Part shown: piece after piece, positions 59,884 to 64,000 of the stretch
Layout: every line of letters begins with the position of its first letter
Position numbering within the stretch: the first letter of the stretch is position 1
From: Tropicimonas sp033101155
Lineage (GTDB): Bacteria; Pseudomonadota; Alphaproteobacteria; Rhodobacterales; Rhodobacteraceae
Reading direction: 5' to 3'
Assembly (NCBI RefSeq): GCF_033101155.1
Contig: NZ_JAWMPX010000004.1
Location: forward strand, 62,001 to 126,000
DNA: 64,000 bases
Program-made: the position numbers and the translations under genes
Notes under the pieces: model-generated
Seen by the model: the letters and a program-made list of their open reading frames with translations, nothing else
The model's database searches: none
What the model was told of the DNA's origin: nothing

Positions 59884-60684
59884 ATGCCTACCCCACTTGC
59901 GAACGCCCGCGTTGCCACGGCGACAGATTTCGGCCTGACGGCCAACCGGTCCGAAAGGACGTCTCGATCGGATAGGCAACCTCGGTGCGTACCGCCTCTC
60001 TCGCGCCACTATGAGGTTGCCTTTCTGACCCCTTCTGAAGAAATCCACGGTTTTTCCCGCCGTGCTCCCGCCATGCCACTCTTCGAGGACGCATTTGCAG
60101 CCTTTGCACGCGGGACACTGATCGCGACGCCCACTGGCCCGACCGCCATCGAGGATCTTTTGCCCGGCGACAGTGTGCAGACCGCCAACGGCCCTGACAG
60201 GCTGCTCTGGCTGGGAAATATGGAGCTTTCCCTGCCAAGGGAATCACTCGCCACGGAACAGCCCAGACTGACACGAATCGCGGCTGACTCCTTTGGCCTC
60301 GGACGCCCCATGCCGGACCTGCTCCTCGGCCCCCGCGCCCGGATCCTCATGCGTTCGCCCCGTTGCCGCGAGATGCTCGGCGCAACCGAAGCCTTTGCGC
60401 CAGCCGATGGTTTCATCGACGGCGTCAGTGTGATCGAGCTGAAACCCGTCGCCTCGATGTCCCTCTATCAACTCGGCTTCGCGGGCCAGCAGACCGTCTT
60501 CGCGAACGGTATCGAGGCTGAGAGTTTCCATCCGGGTTTGCGTCTGGGATCGATGCTGGAGTGCGAAACACTGGCTCAGTTCCTCGACCTTTTCCCGCAT
60601 ATCGACGGTCCGGACGGCTTCGGTCCGATGCCGATCCCGCGCCTGACCAGCTTCGAACTGGAGCGGCTGCGCGACGGGCTCTAG
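59884..60684 (+). CDS. Hint domain-containing protein without the nucleophile
   Basis: 266 residues. Residues 69-100 (FARGTLIATPTGPTAIEDLLPGDSV, preceded by PLFEDAFAA) match the Rhodobacterales Hint_2 family. Ala73 occupies the position of the intein Cys1. The N-terminal 60 residues (including RRYEV-like RHYEVAFLTP) are also a family feature, so the ATG at 59884 is kept; it follows GAGAGGATCGATTGC. No signal peptide. A similar Hint protein lies at 6521-7225. The function is unknown. Confidence 0.85.
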   Translation: MPTPLANARVATATDFGLTANRSERTSRSDRQPRCVPPLSRHYEVAFLTPSEEIHGFSRRAPAMPLFEDAFAAFARGTLIATPTGPTAIEDLLPGDSVQTANGPDRLLWLGNMELSLPRESLATEQPRLTRIAADSFGLGRPMPDLLLGPRARILMRSPRCREMLGATEAFAPADGFIDGVSVIELKPVASMSLYQLGFAGQQTVFANGIEAESFHPGLRLGSMLECETLAQFLDLFPHIDGPDGFGPMPIPRLTSFELERLRDGL

Positions 60685-60687
60685 CCG

Positions 60688-62214
60688 TCACGCCTCGCTC
60701 TCCTCCAACTTGAGAAGCGGGGCCGGGGCCAGCAGGTCGCTCGTGTCCAGCGCCGCTTTCGGTTTGCCCAACCGATAGCGCGTAACCCAGATGAGTTGCT
60801 CCTCGGCGCGCGTGATGGCGACATAGGCGAGTCTTTTCCACAGCGGCTGCCCGGCCTCGACCCGCCCTGCTCGCGCGGCCGCATAGAGATCGGGCGCGAA
60901 GACCTGCACCACCGGCCATTGCGACCCCTGCGCCTTGTGGATCGTCACCGCCGAACCATGCAGGAAGGTCGCGCCCATTCGCGCGGCGAAGGGGATGAAA
61001 GGTTCTTCCTCGTCGGGGATCTCGATCTTGATGATCGAAGCGGCCGAGAGACGCGGATCTTCCGCCCCGATCACGTGCAGTTGCGAGAATCCGGGTTTGC
61101 GGCCGGGTCCGAGATAGACCACCTGCGCGCCTTTGATCAGTCCGCGAGCCTCCAGGTCGAGCCGCTTTTTGCGATGTTTCATCGGCAGTTCGATCCCGTC
61201 GCATATCAGCGGCTCGCCCGGCAACAGGCTGTCCGCCGGCGCGTCAAAAGCGGTGCGGAAAGCGTGGATCAGCCGGATCCGCGTCACGTTGCGCCAGACA
61301 AGCACAGGCGAGCGCGCCATCAGCTCCGACTCGACCCGTTGCCCGATCCGGACGCGTTCATCCTGCTTTGCGGCATCCTCGATCATCGACTCGAACTGCT
61401 CGAAACCGAGTTCCGGATCGGCGAGCGCATGGGCGAGGTCGAGAATCGGGTTGTCGCCTGCCTGTCTGTGAACCCGGTGCAGCACAGCGGTACGGGCCTC
61501 GGGCAGGGTGTCGAAGACCATCCCGCCAGGCGTGTTGACGGGCGCGAGCTGGGCCGGATCGCCAAAGAGCAGGAGCGTGGGAAATATCTCCTGGAGATCG
61601 TCGAACTGCTTTGCGTCGAGCATGGAGCTTTCATCAACGAAGCCGATATCGAGCGGCTCCTCGCGCCGCTTCCAGCCCGTGATGAAATCCGACCCGCGCA
61701 GTCCGGCCGCCGCAAGTGCGCCGGGGATCGACTTGTTTGTCTGATAGAAGGCGTAAGCCCGGTCGAGCGCTGTATCGGTCAGACCCTCGATCTCAGGGCG
61801 CTCGCCCTGCCCCGCCAGCCATTCGGCGATACGCTCATATTCCGGGTCATAGACCGGCGTGTAGAGAATCCGGTGAATCGTCGTCGCCGGCACGCCACGC
61901 GAGCGCAGCACGCTCGCCGCCTTGTTGGTCGGTGCGAGAATGGCCAGCGTGCGCCGATCCTTGCGCCGCCGCCCCTCCCAGTCGCCGGAGACGATATCGA
62001 CTCCGGCCTCCTCTAGCTCCTGCGCAAGACGTGCCAGAAGCAATGTCTTGCCCGAGCCTGCCTTGCCGATCACAGCGAGGACCCCGGCTCCGGAGTCGGT
62101 TCGAGGCGTTATCGCTTCGTTCAGAAGGTCGATCCCAGCCGAAGCCAGTAATTCGGAGGCCCGATCCCAGGCGTCCGCTTGATCTTCTGAGAATGTGAGG
62201 GCGTTCTGCGGCAT
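60688..62214 (-). CDS. RecD-like AAA family helicase
   Basis: 508 residues. Walker A GKAGSGKT at 50-57, Walker B DIGFVDESSML, GDPAQLAPV and the C-terminal UvrD_C_2 part (SAVTIHKAQGSQWPVVQVFAP, LAYVAITRAEEQLIWVT) show a superfamily-1 helicase. It is shorter than RecD2. It is convergent with the Hint gene and lies downstream of luxI on the same strand. Confidence 0.92.
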   Translation of the reverse strand: MPQNALTFSEDQADAWDRASELLASAGIDLLNEAITPRTDSGAGVLAVIGKAGSGKTLLLARLAQELEEAGVDIVSGDWEGRRRKDRRTLAILAPTNKAASVLRSRGVPATTIHRILYTPVYDPEYERIAEWLAGQGERPEIEGLTDTALDRAYAFYQTNKSIPGALAAAGLRGSDFITGWKRREEPLDIGFVDESSMLDAKQFDDLQEIFPTLLLFGDPAQLAPVNTPGGMVFDTLPEARTAVLHRVHRQAGDNPILDLAHALADPELGFEQFESMIEDAAKQDERVRIGQRVESELMARSPVLVWRNVTRIRLIHAFRTAFDAPADSLLPGEPLICDGIELPMKHRKKRLDLEARGLIKGAQVVYLGPGRKPGFSQLHVIGAEDPRLSAASIIKIEIPDEEEPFIPFAARMGATFLHGSAVTIHKAQGSQWPVVQVFAPDLYAAARAGRVEAGQPLWKRLAYVAITRAEEQLIWVTRYRLGKPKAALDTSDLLAPAPLLKLEESEA

Positions 62215-62280
62215 GCCCGGACCCTATAATGGGCAGAATCCGGGCGCCAGCCACTCTGAACGCCGAATCAGTCCTTCGTG

Positions 62281-62919
62281 TCAGGCCGTCGCTGCCAGCG
62301 GAGAAACCAGGTTGCGGTTGAAAGACCGGTTGAACCAGCTCATCGAGGTTTCGCGGTCGATGCCGAGGCGTGTCAGGGTCGGCGCCCAAGCTTGCGGTTT
62401 CATCTCCCACAGGCCGACACCGATCCGATCCATTCCCTCGCCGACCGATCCGATCACGTCCGGATCGACATGGTAGAGGCGGTAGATCCGTTCCATACGC
62501 GGATCGAACACGCCGCAGAAATGCGAAAGCTTGAAGTGGTCCATCAACTCACCTCCGCCCAGGACGAGCGCCGCAGCTGCTCGGCGATCGGCTCGCGGCG
62601 AGATGCAGAAGCGGGTGCATTCCCAGATCAGGGGTGATTCGATGGTCACCCCGTCCAGAAGGTGGGAAAAATGTTCGTTGATCATCGTCCGACCTGTGGT
62701 CGGCAGGAAGCGCATGGACCCACCATGACTTCCATCCTCCAACTCCCAGATCACATAGAGCGGATTCAGCACATCGTATTGATCCCGCTCTTCTCCTTTC
62801 GCGTTTACCGAGACTTCCCAGCCCAGACGACGCGAAAACTGCTCCGCCCGATCCTCAAACATAGTGTCCCGGAGTTTGGCAAAGCGGTCGAGTTCATTTC
62901 CATATACATAACGCAGCAT
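62281..62919 (-). CDS. luxI: acyl-homoserine-lactone synthase (LuxI family)
   Basis: 212 residues. All strongly conserved LuxI residues are in place: Arg24, Phe28, Trp34, Asp46, Asp49, Arg70, Phe84, Glu100 and Arg103. It uses SAM and acyl-ACP to make an N-acyl-homoserine lactone. The ATG at 62919 has AAAGGAGCC about eight bases upstream. It follows luxR by 117 bases on the same strand. No clear 20-base lux box was found in that gap. The acyl chain cannot be predicted. Confidence 0.95.
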   Translation of the reverse strand: MLRYVYGNELDRFAKLRDTMFEDRAEQFSRRLGWEVSVNAKGEERDQYDVLNPLYVIWELEDGSHGGSMRFLPTTGRTMINEHFSHLLDGVTIESPLIWECTRFCISPRADRRAAAALVLGGGELMDHFKLSHFCGVFDPRMERIYRLYHVDPDVIGSVGEGMDRIGVGLWEMKPQAWAPTLTRLGIDRETSMSWFNRSFNRNLVSPLAATA

Positions 62920-63036
62920 GACGAGAGGCTCCTTTCCGTCAGATGAGGGAAGGATTGTCTAAACTTGGTTAACAGAAAGCTACCCAATTTACAGATTAAC
63001 GCATGGTCAGAAACAAAAAACCGCTGACCGGACTGA

Positions 63037-63750
63037 TTACACAACAATCAGACCGCGGGACAATGCACGCGCGACCGCATGCGTCGTATTGAGTGCGCCG
63101 AGCTTATGGCGCGCCGCTTCTATGTAGACACGCAGCGTGTGCTCGGAGATCTCCATCTCCTTCGCCGCCTGCGCGCGACTCATGCCTTTGGCGAGATAGG
63201 CCATAGCAGCCAGTTCACGCGGAGAAAGCGCAGGGGCCGGAGCCGAATCCCCGCCGCGCTCGAATTCCAGCGCTTTTTTGTTGAATTCATGTGCGATTAT
63301 CATGAGATCACGCATGTTCTGATCGACAAAGGTAGCCCAGGCAAAGTCGTCGGAATTGTCGGAAACCGTAAAAAGTGCAAATTGCCCGGAGGGGCCACGA
63401 ATTGGAATGGACAACCCCTGATTTCCAACCCCGTAATCAACGGCCTCTCGATAAAATGCACGCGCCGCACGGCTGGACCAATCGAGCTCTTTCCAGTCGA
63501 CAGGGTTGAACCTCTGAAGGCACCCAAGGATGACCGGATCCATGCGAAGGTAGTCCTTCTCCACATATCGATCGACCCAATCCTGATTATACGTCCCGGC
63601 ACCGAAGCGTTCACCGACGGAGTTTACCCAGTGATATACGACATGGGAGATGGTGTAATAGTCGCGCAGCTTTTCGGTTGCGTGCTGCAGGCCACCCACA
63701 TCTTCCGCGTTCTGGACGGATTCACATAAAGCCTCGAGCTTCTCCTCCAT
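63037..63750 (-). CDS. luxR: LuxR family quorum-sensing regulator
   Basis: 237 residues from the ATG at 63750 (MEEKLEAL). The AHL-binding domain keeps Trp58, Tyr62, Asp71, Pro72 and Trp86 (WVDRYVEKDYLRMDPV, NPVDWKEL). The C-terminal helix-turn-helix is LSPRELAAMAYLAKGMSRAQAAKEMEISEHTLRVYIEAARHK region. It is upstream of luxI and overlaps the small gene before it by 29 bases. A longer start at 63786 is possible; both have weak ribosome sites. Confidence 0.93.
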   Translation of the reverse strand: MEEKLEALCESVQNAEDVGGLQHATEKLRDYYTISHVVYHWVNSVGERFGAGTYNQDWVDRYVEKDYLRMDPVILGCLQRFNPVDWKELDWSSRAARAFYREAVDYGVGNQGLSIPIRGPSGQFALFTVSDNSDDFAWATFVDQNMRDLMIIAHEFNKKALEFERGGDSAPAPALSPRELAAMAYLAKGMSRAQAAKEMEISEHTLRVYIEAARHKLGALNTTHAVARALSRGLIVV

Positions 63751-63928
63751 GATCTGCCGCGAACGGCTCTCTCCTTTCGGTCCCATCCGATGCCGACGCC
63801 CGGGTGGCAATCTCCATATTCGCAACCTGCCTGGCATCGTCCATCTGCTCGGCCAATGCGCGTAAGTCATGCTCACGCGCGTAAGCGCCGATGTCGGCAA
63901 GGACGTCCAGTATCCACCCGTGAGTCAT
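63722..63928 (-). CDS. small hypothetical protein overlapping luxR
   Basis: 68 residues. MTHGWILDVLADIGAYAREHDLRALAEQMDDARQV... is mostly helical with a low-complexity C-terminal third. It begins at the ATG at 63928 and its last 29 bases overlap the luxR start in another frame, suggesting coupled translation. Short frames of this sort precede luxR in several Rhodobacterales. No function is recognised; a GTG at 63979 would extend it by 17 residues. Confidence 0.6.
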   Translation of the reverse strand: MTHGWILDVLADIGAYAREHDLRALAEQMDDARQVANMEIATRASASDGTERREPFAADHGGEARGFM

Positions 63929-64000
63929 AACAGAGTCTTTCTTGGCTTCGTCGGGAAAACGTTGACACAACCTTAACACGACAGACTCAGCGGCAGAACT

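Noticed and set aside
63005..63029. GGTCAG/CTGACC stem with a T-rich loop after luxR
   Set aside because: The T run is in the loop rather than after the stem, so it does not fit an intrinsic terminator.
62920..63036. Possible lux box between luxR and luxI
   Set aside because: No 20-base dyad resembling the consensus was found; GTTAACC-like pieces are too short to claim.
1..64000. tRNA, rRNA, CRISPR, insertion sequence or prophage
   Set aside because: None was recognised: no cloverleaf-like sequence, regularly spaced repeats, transposase or integrase was seen.

Overview
The window is a GC-rich chromosomal segment, densely coding on both strands, from an alphaproteobacterium of the Rhodobacterales (Rhodobacter/Roseobacter relatives). 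The lineage call rests on several gene types seen together: a singlet-oxygen-type sigma-32 (RpoHII), Hint-domain proteins, DUF1491 behind era, several TRAP transporters, UbiK, a short 48-residue basic protein and a LuxR/LuxI pair. No rRNA, tRNA, CRISPR array, insertion sequence or phage gene was seen.

Layout. 1-4640 (minus) is a fatty-acid oxidation block: thiolase (cut by the window edge), glutathione transferase, a small ribbon-helix-helix-like protein, an acyl-CoA dehydrogenase and two MerR regulators with palindromes next to them. 4862-6455 (plus) is an ArsR regulator, a DUF318-type permease and a redox-active disulfide protein. 6521-8510 holds a Hint protein and a membrane-anchored protein with a degenerate M48 site. 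8770-22302 is a transport and catabolic island: a DctPQM TRAP system with a GlcG/HbpS-like protein, a cupin, an unrecognised polytopic membrane protein, a TAXI-type TRAP system with a second cupin and malonyl-CoA decarboxylase, then a third TRAP system facing the other way.

22707-26006 is a housekeeping operon (era, DUF1491, recO, DNA glycosylase, Nudix). 26014-29876 has a ChaN-like protein, rpoHII under a predicted RpoE-type promoter, two cobalamin salvage genes and a glutathione transferase with a C-terminal Cys/His extension. 29880-35481 has a sugar transferase, the YifB/ComM ATPase, an esterase, gshB, yraN and rsmI. 35575-42035 has a PBP-activator-like lipoprotein, glnD, a structured 301-base gap, murJ and YqgE. 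42151-46002 has a lone DsbD N-terminal domain protein, a uracil-DNA glycosylase, a LysE exporter, moaB and an outer-membrane barrel protein. 46225-51334 has two Tad-type TPR lipoproteins, a prepilin peptidase, a polytopic protein and an AAA ATPase. 51531-56475 has a FAD dehydrogenase with a DUF1989 protein, csaA, proC, YbjN and UbiK. 56573-60684 has lgt, a MidA-type methyltransferase, pgeF, a 48-residue protein and a second Hint protein. 60688-63928 has a RecD-like helicase and a quorum-sensing unit (luxI, luxR and a short overlapping upstream frame).

The most interesting signals are regulatory. An A-tract/TCGA element lies 53-62 bases upstream of three separate start codons in the TRAP/malonyl-CoA island, and at two of them a second half-site repeats at exactly the same 21-base spacing. 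All three TRAP operons carry a strong hairpin between the binding-protein gene and the membrane genes. rpoHII has a TGATCC-N18-TATC promoter. Several proteins keep a fold but have lost canonical catalytic or metal-binding residues (M48-like protein, both Hint proteins, uracil-DNA glycosylase, Nudix protein). No complete, clearly new multi-gene defence or mobile system was recognised.
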